Below are positions 49,581 through 60,179 of a stretch of DNA of 64,000 bases, piece by piece. How positions within the stretch are numbered: the first letter of the stretch is position 1; every line of letters begins with the position of its first letter. Location: the NCBI GenBank assembly GCA_963714145.1, contig OY970235.1:124001-188000 (forward strand), given 5' to 3'. The notes under the pieces are model-generated. The model made no database searches. It saw only the letters and a list, made by a program, of their open reading frames with translations, and was not told the origin of the DNA. Source of the stretch: JBBWZH01 sp035544115. GTDB lineage: Bacteria > Actinomycetota > Actinomycetes > Mycobacteriales > CADCTP01. Both the position numbers and the translations under genes were made by a program.

Positions 49581-52500
49581 ATGTCCGACTTCAAGGGCTA
49601 CGTCTGCTGGGACGAGCGGACGGTCGCGGGAACCGTCGCCACCGAAGCTGTGAACCCCAGTGACAACGTATTTCTGGCAACTCACAGCCCACTCGACATT
49701 CACCGCACCACGGTCCAGTCCGGCAAGGCCGGCGCCACCAAGGTGGTCAGCGAGGAGGACGTCGTGAACGACTTCCTGACGCGTGCCACCAACTACGGCG
49801 TGCTGATCATGCCAGTGCTCGGCGAGTCCGGCACCGGCAAATCCCATCTCGTCCGCTGGGCACTCGCAAAGACAACCCCCACGGACGACCGACAGATAAT
49901 CTACCTGCCGAAGGACCGAACGAGCCTGGCCGACGTCGTGGAGCTTCTGCTCGCCGGCAACGAAGGAGAGCCGTTCGACGGGATTCGTGCTGACCTGGGC
50001 CGGCTAGGTCGTGATATGACCGCCCAGGCGTTGCAGCATGCCCTACTCGACAAGTTGGCCGCGGCACTTCTCGTAGCATCGGCCGAGTCGCCACGGGAGC
50101 GCGCGCTGGTCGGGGAGTTCGGGCTCCGTACGTTGCTGGTCGACCCGTTCGTCCGGCCCAAGATCCTCCGTCCGGAGGGCGTGATCGTGCGCCGAGCTGA
50201 CTACATACTCAACGGTCGGGGGGAGTCCAGTGACGACCTTCCGATGGAATTCACTGAGGACGACCTGCCGCTTGACATGGCCGACATCGACGAAGCGTCC
50301 GCCCCGGCGAGAAGGATCTTCGGCAGGCTGGCATCCGACCCGCAATTGCAGACGGCTGCCTATCGGATGCTCCAACAGCATCTAGACGTCGCTGTTATGG
50401 AGGCGACGAACCTCGGGGTCGGTCGAGTCTCGAAGGCGTTCCTGGAGATCCGACGGGCCCTCGTGGGCAAGAAGGAAATCATCTTGCTGATCGAGGATTT
50501 TGCCCTCGTTCAGGGCATCCAGCGTGATCTCCTTGATGCGATCACCGAGACCGGCGAACGGAAGGGCGCGGCGCTGTACGCGCCGGTCCGGACGCTGATG
50601 GCGGTCACCAGTGGTTATTTCGGCGACCTGCCTTCGACGACACGGACCCGCATAGATGCAGCGATGCAGTACCAGTACGGGCTTCGAGTCAGTATCGGTA
50701 GTGACGCTGAGCCGAAGACCGAGCAACGGGTGATCGACCTAATGGGTCGCTATCTCAACGCGGCGCGAGTCGGCCGCGTGCGACTCGAGTCGGAGGGCGT
50801 TCGGAGCCCCGAGGAGACGCCCAACGCATGTTCCGACTGCCTCCACCGCGAAGAGTGTCACAGCGGCTTCGGTGTCTCGTCCGACGGCTACGGTCTCTAC
50901 CCGTACAACAGGCCCGCTCTTCTTCGCGTCGTCCGCGCCGCCACACTGGCGGAGCGGCGTGGCGAGTTCAATCCGCGCGCTGCTCTGGCACAGGGGATCC
51001 GCGGCGTGCTCCAGGAGCAGGCGGAGGACATCCGGAAGGGCCAGTTTCCCAACAGCACCTTCGAGGAGCGCTTCCCCCGGCGGTTGACCGGTTCCGTCGT
51101 CTCGTCGAGTGTTCAGGCACAGATCAACCGGGCCGATCCGCACGATGCCGATCGCCGTCAGGTCCTGATGCAGTACTGGGGCGACGCCCCGACCGAACTG
51201 GTGAACCTCCCCGAGGCCATCCACACCGCCTTCGCTCTGCCGCCACTGGACAACGTGGACGTGTCAGTTGAGCCGTCTCCCGACGAGGAGGACCCGCCGA
51301 CCCCAACGTCGGTCGGGCCGACCTATCCGCCGTCGCTGGTCAAGAAGCTCACACGCATCGAAAACTGGCACGCTCGCAACGAGCCCATGGTCGATGACGA
51401 CGCGCGGGTGGTTCGCAGCATTGTTCGGCAAGCCATCTTCTCGCGAATCTCGTGGACCGAGCCACTGATGAAGGAGCCGACCCTCGAGCTTCTCGACAAG
51501 GCTTGGCCGGTGAAGTCGGCAGCGAGAATGATCTCTATCGAGGGTGCCAACGAGACGGGTGCGCGCGGGGTGACCCCGTTGATCCGATTCGATCGATCGC
51601 CGGAGAACGCGCTGTTCTTCGCCGATCTCTTCAAGCTGGACAGTGAGCACCGCGAGGGGACCCTGGGCGCGCTGCTTCGGCTTCGACAGATCGCCGAGCA
51701 GTTCGCGCCCGCTGCCCGCGACAAGGTCTCCGAGATCGCGGAGCGAGACGACCAGAGCGTCGTAGCCGGCATGCGGGTCTCCCTGATCGGCGCTGCCCTG
51801 GCTGGCATCGTGCGGCCGGGTGATCGCCCGGAGGACCTTCTCAGTGCCGCCGTGACGAAGTTGAACGGGAGTTGCCGTGCCGACGCCGGCGGTAGCACCC
51901 CTCAGTGGGACCGCCTGCTGGATGTCCACCTGGCGGAGCGCGACGGACTGGTCACGAAACTGCGCGAGGCCGTCGGCACCGCGCAGGGCACGGCTGGCGC
52001 CGTCCACGCGATCGACGCCGAGCGTGCGCTGCGCCTCGTCACTCTCGCGGCCGAACAGTGGACACTAGGCTCCGCAGGTCTGCCGGACTGGGCCAAGAAG
52101 GCCGCGCGCCCGTTCGTCGGCGCGAACCTGGAGAAGGCGGCCGGCGAGATGCTCGCCTGGCTGGACCAACTCCGGCTCGACATCCGCCGGCGGCTGCCGG
52201 CCGGTACGAGCATGCGTGAGACCGTCAAGGCGGTGACCGCTGCCTTCGAGGTCGGTGAGCGCGCGTCGCTCGTGCTCGTGCCCAACCTGCCCGTCGTGCG
52301 CGCCGCCAACGAGCGCGCGGCGGACCTAAGGTCGGCGTCGGTCGACAAGTTGGAGCGGGATCTCGATCGGCTCGGCGACACCGCGTCCTGGACGGATCGG
52401 CTCGCGGTCGCGGCGGAGGATCGCGGTCGCGACCTGATCAGAATCCGCGACTACCTGGTGTCGAGCGAGGACTGGCTCGACGCGGGGCTGCAGGCTCCGC

Positions 52501-52604
52501 TGGGCACACCGTCGGAGGAGACCCAGCAACTCGTCGATGACCTCGCGGTGGCGGCGACGCAGTGGACGGAGATCACCGGACGACTCGGGGGAGACCAGAC
52601 GTGA
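49581..52604 (+). CDS. dpdH: DpdH: large P-loop ATPase
   Basis: A 1007-residue protein (ATG 49581; GTG 49575, which overlaps the dpdG stop, adds two residues). Walker A is LGESGTGKSHLVRWAL near residue 78 and Walker B EIILLIEDFALVQG near 298, followed by a sensor-like RTLMAVTSGYFGDL. A CSDCLHREECHSG cluster near 416 could bind zinc. The C-terminal 400 residues are helical. Known Dpd loci contain one such AAA-like ATPase next to DpdG; it may power assembly or signalling of the restriction complex. The stop overlaps the dpdI GTG. Confidence 0.85.
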   Translation: MSDFKGYVCWDERTVAGTVATEAVNPSDNVFLATHSPLDIHRTTVQSGKAGATKVVSEEDVVNDFLTRATNYGVLIMPVLGESGTGKSHLVRWALAKTTPTDDRQIIYLPKDRTSLADVVELLLAGNEGEPFDGIRADLGRLGRDMTAQALQHALLDKLAAALLVASAESPRERALVGEFGLRTLLVDPFVRPKILRPEGVIVRRADYILNGRGESSDDLPMEFTEDDLPLDMADIDEASAPARRIFGRLASDPQLQTAAYRMLQQHLDVAVMEATNLGVGRVSKAFLEIRRALVGKKEIILLIEDFALVQGIQRDLLDAITETGERKGAALYAPVRTLMAVTSGYFGDLPSTTRTRIDAAMQYQYGLRVSIGSDAEPKTEQRVIDLMGRYLNAARVGRVRLESEGVRSPEETPNACSDCLHREECHSGFGVSSDGYGLYPYNRPALLRVVRAATLAERRGEFNPRAALAQGIRGVLQEQAEDIRKGQFPNSTFEERFPRRLTGSVVSSSVQAQINRADPHDADRRQVLMQYWGDAPTELVNLPEAIHTAFALPPLDNVDVSVEPSPDEEDPPTPTSVGPTYPPSLVKKLTRIENWHARNEPMVDDDARVVRSIVRQAIFSRISWTEPLMKEPTLELLDKAWPVKSAARMISIEGANETGARGVTPLIRFDRSPENALFFADLFKLDSEHREGTLGALLRLRQIAEQFAPAARDKVSEIAERDDQSVVAGMRVSLIGAALAGIVRPGDRPEDLLSAAVTKLNGSCRADAGGSTPQWDRLLDVHLAERDGLVTKLREAVGTAQGTAGAVHAIDAERALRLVTLAAEQWTLGSAGLPDWAKKAARPFVGANLEKAAGEMLAWLDQLRLDIRRRLPAGTSMRETVKAVTAAFEVGERASLVLVPNLPVVRAANERAADLRSASVDKLERDLDRLGDTASWTDRLAVAAEDRGRDLIRIRDYLVSSEDWLDAGLQAPLGTPSEETQQLVDDLAVAATQWTEITGRLGGDQT

Positions 52605-53254
52605 GTGTTCTGGAGAAGGCACAGCAACTGGCAACCCGGGCGCGCACCCACTCCGACGGTGCGAAGGAGCGCGATCAGCGAGAACGGATCGCTACCGCCC
52701 TTCTCGAGCTCGCGAAGGCCCTGCAGGATCTGCGGGGCGCCGTCGACGCCTACGTTGCCGCACGCGACGCTGGCGTCCCGGTGGCCGAACTGCCGGTGCA
52801 GAAGGAGTTCGTCAACGCATCGGCGGAAGGCCTGCCGAGTCCTCAGTCGTTGGTCGCCGCCAAGAAGCGGGTGACGACCCTCGCCGATCAGGCACGCGAC
52901 GCCGTGGCCGCGCAATGGCGGGAGTGGGCGCAGGCCAAGCTCGACGGGGCGAATCCCGGTCGGATGAGGCGGTTGGGGATCCAGCACCGCCGGCCGGCAG
53001 AGGCCGTCCAGAAGCAACTGCGCGACACCGTCGGGGCGAGGCCGGTTCGGGCCGGCGATGTCGCCACGTTCCGGGAGAAGCTGGCCGAGCTCGAGCGGAT
53101 GCTCGCGACGATCAGCGAGGACGACCCGGTCGTGCTGCTCCTCAACCGGATTCGGACCGGCCGGGTGACGCTCGGCGACCTCACCACCGACGAGTTGGAC
53201 GCGCTGCGCGCCGAGCGCTCGATCGCCGGCCAGGTCTTCCTGCAGACGACATGA
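52601..53254 (+). CDS. dpdI: DpdI: small helical Dpd protein
   Basis: A 217-residue, mostly helical protein beginning at GTG 52601 inside GTGA with the dpdH stop. N-terminal heptad-like helices (VLEKAQQLATRARTHSDGAK, then LLELAKALQDLRGAVDAYVA) suggest a coiled coil, followed by QAKLDGANPGRMRRLGIQHR. The last 60 residues include LAELERMLATISEDDPVVLL. No enzymatic motif. Its place and size between the ATPase and the DUF1998-type helicase match DpdI. It is probably a structural partner of DpdH or DpdJ (inference). Confidence 0.75.
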   Translation: MSVLEKAQQLATRARTHSDGAKERDQRERIATALLELAKALQDLRGAVDAYVAARDAGVPVAELPVQKEFVNASAEGLPSPQSLVAAKKRVTTLADQARDAVAAQWREWAQAKLDGANPGRMRRLGIQHRRPAEAVQKQLRDTVGARPVRAGDVATFREKLAELERMLATISEDDPVVLLLNRIRTGRVTLGDLTTDELDALRAERSIAGQVFLQTT

Positions 53255-56200
53255 CCGATCCGTTCGGTGCGCTGCCGCGCATCCTCAACCAACTGGAAGA
53301 CATCGAACTCCCGCTGCTCGCGTGGGGGGTGACCGAGTCGGCGCTGAGCCGCGACGAAGTTGAGGACGTTCTGCGGGCTGCCGTCGATGCCGATTTCGCC
53401 GCCGAGCGGACGGACGGTCCGGACGAGCAGGCGTACCTCGACGAACTGCGGCGGCGGGCGCTGCTGCACCGGGTGCCGGGCACCAGCCCGCATCAGTACC
53501 GCACCCGGCTGGGTGAGACCGTTCGGCTGCTGGCCTCGCTGCGCCAGCTGTTCCCACCCCGCGGTGGGCCGGTCAACGGCTGGTGGCAGACGGGGGCGCC
53601 GTTGGTGGCGGACTATCGGCTGCGCGCCGAACCGCGTCGGTACCCGGCCCGCAACGTCCCACTATCCGAGCTGACCCACACGTTGGCCTCGCTCGACGGA
53701 TGGGACACCACCCAGGCCGACGCTCTCGCCGCCCTCGTGGGCCGGCACGAGCTCGCGCGGTTCCAGAAGACCGCCAGCCGCGAGATCCTCGCCGGCATCA
53801 GCGGCGACGCGGCGCGCGGGTTCATCATCGGCGCCGGGACCGGCAGCGGGAAGACGCTGGCCTTCTACCTGCCGGCGATCCTCTCGCTCCTCCCCACCCT
53901 CCAGCAGAAGGCCCGAGGTCCGCACACACTCGCGCTGTACCCGCGCAAGGAGTTGCTGCGCGACCAGGCGCGGGAGGCGTTCGTATTGGCCCGCCGGCTG
54001 GACCCGATCGTGGCGCGGAGCACGAGGCGCCCACTGCGTATCGGCCTGCTGTACGGGGACACCCCGGACAATGGCGAGCGCCTCGGGGCGGCCTGGGCAC
54101 CGTTCGCCGGCGGCAGGCGGTGCCCGTACTTCCCCTGCCCGGCCGAGGGCTGCGGTGGCGATCTGGTCTGGTCGGACGCCGACCGGTCGGCAGGCGTCGA
54201 GCGCCTGCGGTGCGCACGCTGCGGCGTCGAGTTGCCCGAGGGCTCGGTCGCCCTCACCCGCCGGTCCCTGCGCGAGACGCGGCCGGACGTTCTCTTCACG
54301 ACCACCGAGATGCTCAACCGCGGCGCGACCGGCAGACTCGCGACGCTGCTCGGTTGGGCGGGCAGTTTCGCACCACGCTGCGTTCTGCTCGACGAGGCCC
54401 ATACGTACACGAGCGTGCACGGCGCCCAGGTCGCGCTGACCCTGCAGCGCTGGCGGCACAGCCTGCGGCAGCGCGGGTGCGACTCGCCGGTCTTCGTCGG
54501 GCTGTCGGCGACACTGAAGGATCCGGTGCCGTTCTTCGCGAGCCTGACCGGACTGCCCGAGCGAGCGATCGAGTACATCTGCCCGACGCCGTCGGAGATG
54601 GTCCCGTCCGGACGCCAGTACTCGATCGTGCTGCGCGGCGATCCGGTCTCCGGCGCGAGCCTGCTGTCGGTGAGCCTGCAGACGGCGATGCTGCTCGGCC
54701 GCGTGCTCTCCCCGCCCGGCCAGGAAGGGCTGTTCGGGTCGTCCGGATTCCTCTTCACCGACGACCTGGACGTGACGAACCGCCTCTACAACGACCTCCG
54801 CGACGCCGAAGGCGGCCAGTACCGCAGCGGTTCGGGCAAGCGGGCCGGCAAGGCGGTGCTCGCCCAACTACGCAGTCCGAGCTATCCGAACGGCGGCGGC
54901 ACCCAGGAGTTGGAGCGGTACCGCGCCGGCCAGGCCTGGCACCTCGTACGCGAGATCGGGCACCCGCTGTCCGGCGACCTGGAGGAGGGTGGGCTCCGCA
55001 TCGGCCGTACGTCGTCGCAGGACGCCGGCGTGGACACGGAGGCGAACCTTATCGTCGCGACCGCGTCGCTCGAGGTCGGCTTCAACGATCCCCGGGTCGG
55101 CCTGACCCTCCAGCACAAGGCACCGCGCGATGCCGCCGCCTTCCTGCAGCGCAAGGGCCGTGCCGGCCGGTCGACCGGGATGCGGCCGTTCACCGTGGTC
55201 GTGCTCTCGGACTACGGCCGCGATCGGCTCGTCTACCAGGCCTACGAGCAACTCTTCGACCCTGAGTTCGCGCCGCGGCGGTTGCCGATCCGCAACCGCT
55301 CGGTGCTCAAGATCCAGGCGACCGAGGCGCTGCTGGACTGGCTCGGCGCCGTCATTCCGGGGAAGCCCGTCGATCCGCGCTGGATTCTCCGGACTCCGAA
55401 GATCGCCGGCGAGATCGCCGGCCGGCCCGCCGACGCGATCCGCGGCGTCGCGGAGGCGCTGGAACGACTCCTCACCGACGTCCGGACGCAGGCGGACTTT
55501 GCCGTCCACCTGCAGGGCGCGCTGGGCATACCGGCCGAGGAGGCACAAGCGATCCTGTGGGAGGAGCCCCGCTCCATCCTGCTGTCGGCGGCGCCGGCGA
55601 CGCTGCGACGCCTTCAGGCGGAATGGGTGACCGTGGACAAGGCCGTGGACCCCGGTTTCCGCCCCGGCGAGGTACTTCCCGAACACCGCACGACCAGCCT
55701 GTTCGCGCCGCTGAACGTGCCGGACGTCGTCATGGAGTTGCCGTATGCCGTGAGGCGTAACGAAGTAGAGACGATGCCGATCCTCGGTGCGCTGCGGGAA
55801 GCCGTACCGGGTCGGGTCAGCCGGCGCTTCGGTGTCGAGAGCGACAAGCACCGAACCTGGCTGCCGGTGCCACCGGGCGAGCAGCTCGAACTCGGGGCCG
55901 TCGTGAGCCGCGGCCAGCGACTGGGCCGCTGGAGCGCGGACGGCACCGAGTACGAGGTCGTCCGTCCGCTCGCGCTGAGACTCGCGGAACCCGACGGGGA
56001 GATCCTGGACAGCAGCAACGCGATGCCGCTGTGGCGGAGCGAGTTGTCGATCCCGCAGCGGATCACCGCGGAGACCGAGCCGCCGTATTTCGCGCCGTGG
56101 CGAGGGCTGGTTCGTGGCGTCCAGTTCAACCTGCACCTGACCGGGGACGAGATCGAGGTCCACCGGTTCACGATCGGCGCGACCGGCGAGATCCGGACGC

Positions 56201-57705
56201 AGCGGACCTCTTCGGACGTCGACGTCCGGTACACCGATGAGGGAAACCCGGCGGCGCTGGGATTCCTGCTCGACGTCGACGCGCTCGTCGTCGACTGCCG
56301 AGCACTGTCTCGATCGGATGCGACAGTTGTCGCGCACCTCGCCTCACCCGGCTGGCGGACGCTGTGCTTCGTCACCCGTATCGCCGAGGACCCGCGGCTC
56401 GACCGCGTCGCCAACGGGTTCCACCGGCGCTGGCTCGCGCTGCTCTACCTTACCGCGTACGGCATGGCGGCCAACCGCTCCGACGAGCCGCATGCTGAGG
56501 TCCGCGGCGGCAAATGGACCACCGATCTGGCTCGAACGCTGCAGATCCTCTACCGGTCGCGGGAGTTGATCGACAGCGGCAACGGCGGCCTCGACCGGTT
56601 GGTGCAGCGGTTGACCGAGTTGATCCACGACTCTGTCGTGGTCGAGGTCGTGGAGGAGCATGCGGCGCTCCTCGGTCGGGACGACGTCGTCGACATCACG
56701 TGGGACCTTGCCCAGCGTGCCTACTCGGACACCGTCGCCGCGGCCCTGCGCCAGGCGACAGCTCGCATGGTCCCCGACGCCGAGGACAACGACCTCATCG
56801 TCGACGTCGTGCCCGGGGTGGAACCGGATACGGTCCGCGTCGTGGTCAGCGAGACCCAGATCGGCGGGCTGGGGCTGATCGAGGAGTTGCGCGCCGCCTA
56901 TACGCGGGACCAGCGCCGGTTCTGGTCGGCTGTCGCGACCGCCGCCCGGCCGACCGAGTACGAGGAAGTCGACGCGTCGCTATGCCGTCTGCTGACCGAG
57001 GTGACCGGCGCCCCGGACGGACCGTGCGCCCAGGCACTGGCGGAGATTCGCGGCGCCGACAGCGTCCTCGACGCCGATGCTGCCCTCGATGCACTGCGTT
57101 CCGGCTGGGCGGAACTCGGGCCGCCACCGCGGCACCTCGCCGTGTCCGCCTTCGCCGCGCGGTTCCTCCGGCCCGGCGCCACACCCGCGACCGACCGGAC
57201 CGTGGCGGACCTGGTGTCGAACTGGGACGCCCTCGAGGTGAGCATGGGCGCGGAGGTCGACGCCCGGGTCGTCGCCTACCTGGCCGCTGAGGGTGCGCTG
57301 GGCGGCGACGACGAGACACGGCTGCCCGCCGACCAGATCTTCAGCCTGCTCTGGGCGCGTGGATCGACGGCCCGGGATGAAGAGTTGACACACTGGCAGC
57401 CGTATCAGGACGGCCACCTGCTCGACCGGTCCCTGCTGGCCGCGCTGGTCGAGCAGCCAGTCGTCCAGATCGACGTGAGCGGTGACGCCTGGGAGTCCGA
57501 CTATCTCGACGCGTTCCGGGATGTCGACAGCGTGGACCTCGTCGCGGCGAGCGGCTCGGCCGACGACCTCGCGGCCGCGCTGCGCCGGACGGTCGCGATC
57601 GCGGTGGATCAGGGACCGCTGCGCGTGCACGCCCAGCTCGAACGCCTGCACTACGTCGGCTCCCGGCTCGCCGCTCGCGTGACCCTCGTGGAGGCGTACC
57701 GATGA
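53251..57705 (+). CDS. dpdJ: DpdJ: DEAD/DEAH helicase with zinc-ribbon insertion and DUF1998-like end
   Basis: A 1484-residue SF2 helicase. Walker A GAGTGSGKTLAFYLPAILSL is near residue 193. A zinc-ribbon-like insertion (CPYFPCPAEGCGGDL, then LRCARCGVELPEG) covers about 290-330. The DEAH box VLLDEAHTYTSVHG is near 378, SAT motif LSATLKDP near 420, and motif VI QRKGRAGRS near 632. The C-terminal 600 residues include VVSETQIGGLGLIEELRAAY, resembling the DUF1998 pattern that accompanies YprA-like helicases. Homologous helicases occur in DISARM and other anti-phage systems. ATG 53251 overlaps the dpdI stop and its own stop overlaps dpdK. Confidence 0.9.
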   Translation: MTDPFGALPRILNQLEDIELPLLAWGVTESALSRDEVEDVLRAAVDADFAAERTDGPDEQAYLDELRRRALLHRVPGTSPHQYRTRLGETVRLLASLRQLFPPRGGPVNGWWQTGAPLVADYRLRAEPRRYPARNVPLSELTHTLASLDGWDTTQADALAALVGRHELARFQKTASREILAGISGDAARGFIIGAGTGSGKTLAFYLPAILSLLPTLQQKARGPHTLALYPRKELLRDQAREAFVLARRLDPIVARSTRRPLRIGLLYGDTPDNGERLGAAWAPFAGGRRCPYFPCPAEGCGGDLVWSDADRSAGVERLRCARCGVELPEGSVALTRRSLRETRPDVLFTTTEMLNRGATGRLATLLGWAGSFAPRCVLLDEAHTYTSVHGAQVALTLQRWRHSLRQRGCDSPVFVGLSATLKDPVPFFASLTGLPERAIEYICPTPSEMVPSGRQYSIVLRGDPVSGASLLSVSLQTAMLLGRVLSPPGQEGLFGSSGFLFTDDLDVTNRLYNDLRDAEGGQYRSGSGKRAGKAVLAQLRSPSYPNGGGTQELERYRAGQAWHLVREIGHPLSGDLEEGGLRIGRTSSQDAGVDTEANLIVATASLEVGFNDPRVGLTLQHKAPRDAAAFLQRKGRAGRSTGMRPFTVVVLSDYGRDRLVYQAYEQLFDPEFAPRRLPIRNRSVLKIQATEALLDWLGAVIPGKPVDPRWILRTPKIAGEIAGRPADAIRGVAEALERLLTDVRTQADFAVHLQGALGIPAEEAQAILWEEPRSILLSAAPATLRRLQAEWVTVDKAVDPGFRPGEVLPEHRTTSLFAPLNVPDVVMELPYAVRRNEVETMPILGALREAVPGRVSRRFGVESDKHRTWLPVPPGEQLELGAVVSRGQRLGRWSADGTEYEVVRPLALRLAEPDGEILDSSNAMPLWRSELSIPQRITAETEPPYFAPWRGLVRGVQFNLHLTGDEIEVHRFTIGATGEIRTQRTSSDVDVRYTDEGNPAALGFLLDVDALVVDCRALSRSDATVVAHLASPGWRTLCFVTRIAEDPRLDRVANGFHRRWLALLYLTAYGMAANRSDEPHAEVRGGKWTTDLARTLQILYRSRELIDSGNGGLDRLVQRLTELIHDSVVVEVVEEHAALLGRDDVVDITWDLAQRAYSDTVAAALRQATARMVPDAEDNDLIVDVVPGVEPDTVRVVVSETQIGGLGLIEELRAAYTRDQRRFWSAVATAARPTEYEEVDASLCRLLTEVTGAPDGPCAQALAEIRGADSVLDADAALDALRSGWAELGPPPRHLAVSAFAARFLRPGATPATDRTVADLVSNWDALEVSMGAEVDARVVAYLAAEGALGGDDETRLPADQIFSLLWARGSTARDEELTHWQPYQDGHLLDRSLLAALVEQPVVQIDVSGDAWESDYLDAFRDVDSVDLVAASGSADDLAAALRRTVAIAVDQGPLRVHAQLERLHYVGSRLAARVTLVEAYR

Positions 57706-58238
57706 CGACGACCTGGCGCCGACAACTCCGGAGCAGTCCGCGATCGGGGCTGTCCATCCACGACGTACTGGCGACCGCGCTCGCGTCGGAGTTGCTCAGC
57801 CCGAGCCCGCAATTGTGGGTGGTCTCCGCCTGGATCAGCGACATCCCGGTGCTCGACAACCGTGACCTGCGGTTGGAGCCGTTGCTCGGAGAGGGCTGGG
57901 CGCGCGAGATCTACCTATCGGAGGTGCTCAGCCTGCTGGTCACCCGCGAGTCGCGCGTGAACCTCGCGATCCGCCCGGAGCCACACAACGACCGCTTCCT
58001 GGAACGGCTCGACATCGCGCTCCAACGGGTCGACCGGACCCTCGCGGACGCGGTCGCCGTGCACACCGGAGCCGACCTGCACGAGAAGACGATCTGCGGG
58101 TTCGACTGGCTCATCAGTGGATCCATGAACTTCACCTGGCGAGGGCTCGAACGCAACGACGAGGCCGTTACGTACACCGTGGATCCGGCGCTCGCCGCGC
58201 AGACCAGGCTGGATCTGGATCACCGGTGGTCCGCGTGA
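57702..58238 (+). CDS. dpdK: DpdK: phospholipase D-like nuclease
   Basis: A 178-residue single-domain PLD-superfamily protein. One HKD motif is visible as LHEKTICGFDWLISGSMNFT near residues 124-143, with His and Lys two apart and the downstream Gly-Ser-x-Asn that completes the active site. Single-HKD proteins work as dimers. In the Dpd restriction arm this is the best candidate for the DNA-cleaving subunit. It starts with ATG 57702 overlapping the dpdJ stop as ATGA, and ends overlapping the dpdD GTG by 4 nt. Confidence 0.9.
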   Translation: MTTTWRRQLRSSPRSGLSIHDVLATALASELLSPSPQLWVVSAWISDIPVLDNRDLRLEPLLGEGWAREIYLSEVLSLLVTRESRVNLAIRPEPHNDRFLERLDIALQRVDRTLADAVAVHTGADLHEKTICGFDWLISGSMNFTWRGLERNDEAVTYTVDPALAAQTRLDLDHRWSA

Positions 58239-60178
58239 TCGCCGAGTCGGCCGCGTTTATCCGGGGATTCTTCGGGCCGGGCAATTCGGCACTGCCCGGC
58301 GCGGATCTGAGCGGCCCACGCGGACCGCGGGTCGAGCCGTACCTGGCGCCCCTGCTCGCCGGCGTGCGGCGTGTGATGGTCCTGCCGCGCACGCACCCTG
58401 ACGGCCGGACCGACGCGTACGTGATCGCATGGGACGCCGCCGAGGCAGCCCGGACGCGGCGCCTGATCGAGGCGTTCGTCGGCTACTCCCTGGTCAGCTT
58501 CGACGGTCGACTCAGCCGTCTCAGCGCCGACGACCCGGTCGAGGCGGCCGTCATCGACCTGGTCGGCCCGAACACGACCTACGTGCTGAGACCGCCCGCC
58601 GAGCAGGCGGCGCAACAGGCCCTGTGGCGTCGACTGGCGACCCTGCGGGACCTCCTCAACGCTCGCCCGGAGCGGGAACTCCCGATGCCGCGGCCGGTCG
58701 GGCGCCTGGTCGCCGAGTTGTTAGCGGCGATCGCGGCCGGTGCAGCGCAGACCTCGGCGGACTTGCTTGACGAGTTGGCCGGCGTCGGCGGTATCTCGCC
58801 GCTCAACCTCGCCTATCTCCGAGCTCACCGACTCGGGCGACTCGGTCGGTCGAGCGAACTGCTGCGCCTGCCCGACTTCGACGACATCGTCGCGTCCCGG
58901 CCACCCGCGGACATTGCCGAGGCCATCCTCGGCGCTTGGGCGCAGATCGAACTCGACGGCGTCGAGTTCGAGACCGCCGACGACGTCTCGCGCGTCGCGG
59001 CCGGGGCGGGCGAGCAGGCGCTCCGGCTCGCGCCATTGTGCGCAGGCGTGGAATTGGTCGACCCCGCCGTACGCCTTGCTGCCGCGGTGATCTGCCTGGT
59101 CCGGCGCGACACCGTGCTGGCCGCCCGGCTTGCCCCCGTAGACGATCTCCCACCGCCGGTGGTCGACGCGGTGGCTGCACTGGTCGCGCCCGCGCCGCCG
59201 GCCGCCACGATGGACGAACCGATCGATACCAAGTCGCCCGAATCTTGGGTCGAGTGGGTGCGGGAACTCGGGTCGAGTGCCGCCGAACCGCACGACCTCG
59301 GCCCGGACTGGGCGCGATGGTCCCGCCCGGTGACTACCGATGCCGAACTCGCATCCGCGATCGACGATGTCGGCGACCGGCGGGCCGATGCGGTCTGGGG
59401 CGCGGTCGGTCCATTCCTGGAGGCGGACGAGCTCAGCACGCCGGCGTGGCAGTCGGCAGGCTCGTTCCTGTTCCAAGCGGGCGCCTACGGTCGGTGGGCG
59501 CCTGCAGACCTCGTGAGTGTCCAAGCCCTGCTGGAGGTCTTCACCCGCGGTGCCCCACCGGCCGCCGCGTACGGCGACGTACTGGAGATCATCCAGGACA
59601 GCGTCCCGCGGTGGGCGTCGGCCGCGAACGTCGAACGGACCCTCGACATCCTCGATGTCCTCGCCCGCGCCGCGTGTCCCGACAGCGAGGCGCGCACGCG
59701 AGTCACCACCTTGGCACTTGAGCCCCTGTATCGGGGTCGCCGGCGGCTGCCGGCGGACCTGATCTGGCTAGCCGGCCAGATCGCGGCCGAGTGCGGCCTC
59801 GACCTGGACTGGACACCGCCCGGCGGGCCGCAGCCCGAGGACACCAGCGCACCGGCCTCGTACGGGGATACGACGTTGCTGGTCTACTCGCTGGATCCGG
59901 GCGCACTCCAGCGCACCGTCGACGGACTGGTCAAGGTGGCGCCCGGGCTCAAGGTCCACCAGTGCTCGCAGAAGGTCGGCACCGACCAGTTGCGCGAGCA
60001 GACTCGTTCGGCGGACGCGATCGCCCTCGCGACCCGCTGCGCCAAGCACGCCGCCACCGGCTTCATCCGGAAGTACGCTCGAGCCGGGGCACCAGTCCAG
60101 GAGGCGGATGGTGCCGGCTCGGCATCGCTGTTACGGGCCGCGATCGCCGCACTCGGCGACCTGCGAGCAACCGACTGA
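58235..60178 (+). CDS. dpdD: DpdD: Dpd restriction-arm protein
   Basis: A 647-residue protein from GTG 58235, chosen because GTGA overlaps the dpdK stop as in the other junctions; GTG 58226 adds three residues. The N terminus RGFFGPGNSALPG matches the FFGPGN start I associate with DpdD. The remaining protein is helical with no recognised catalytic motif. It closes the restriction operon, rather than following dpdC as in the Salmonella-type order. The next gene downstream is a decayed serine hydrolase on the other strand. Confidence 0.85.
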   Translation: MIAESAAFIRGFFGPGNSALPGADLSGPRGPRVEPYLAPLLAGVRRVMVLPRTHPDGRTDAYVIAWDAAEAARTRRLIEAFVGYSLVSFDGRLSRLSADDPVEAAVIDLVGPNTTYVLRPPAEQAAQQALWRRLATLRDLLNARPERELPMPRPVGRLVAELLAAIAAGAAQTSADLLDELAGVGGISPLNLAYLRAHRLGRLGRSSELLRLPDFDDIVASRPPADIAEAILGAWAQIELDGVEFETADDVSRVAAGAGEQALRLAPLCAGVELVDPAVRLAAAVICLVRRDTVLAARLAPVDDLPPPVVDAVAALVAPAPPAATMDEPIDTKSPESWVEWVRELGSSAAEPHDLGPDWARWSRPVTTDAELASAIDDVGDRRADAVWGAVGPFLEADELSTPAWQSAGSFLFQAGAYGRWAPADLVSVQALLEVFTRGAPPAAAYGDVLEIIQDSVPRWASAANVERTLDILDVLARAACPDSEARTRVTTLALEPLYRGRRRLPADLIWLAGQIAAECGLDLDWTPPGGPQPEDTSAPASYGDTTLLVYSLDPGALQRTVDGLVKVAPGLKVHQCSQKVGTDQLREQTRSADAIALATRCAKHAATGFIRKYARAGAPVQEADGAGSASLLRAAIAALGDLRATD

Positions 60179-60179
60179 G

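Noticed and set aside
42858..60178. DISARM system
   Set aside because: An SNF2 helicase, a DUF1998-type helicase and a PLD protein also occur in DISARM. However, the RecQ-like helicase, P-loop ATPase, FFGPGN protein, DGQHR protein and TGT paralogue, and the lack of a DNA methyltransferase, fit Dpd instead.
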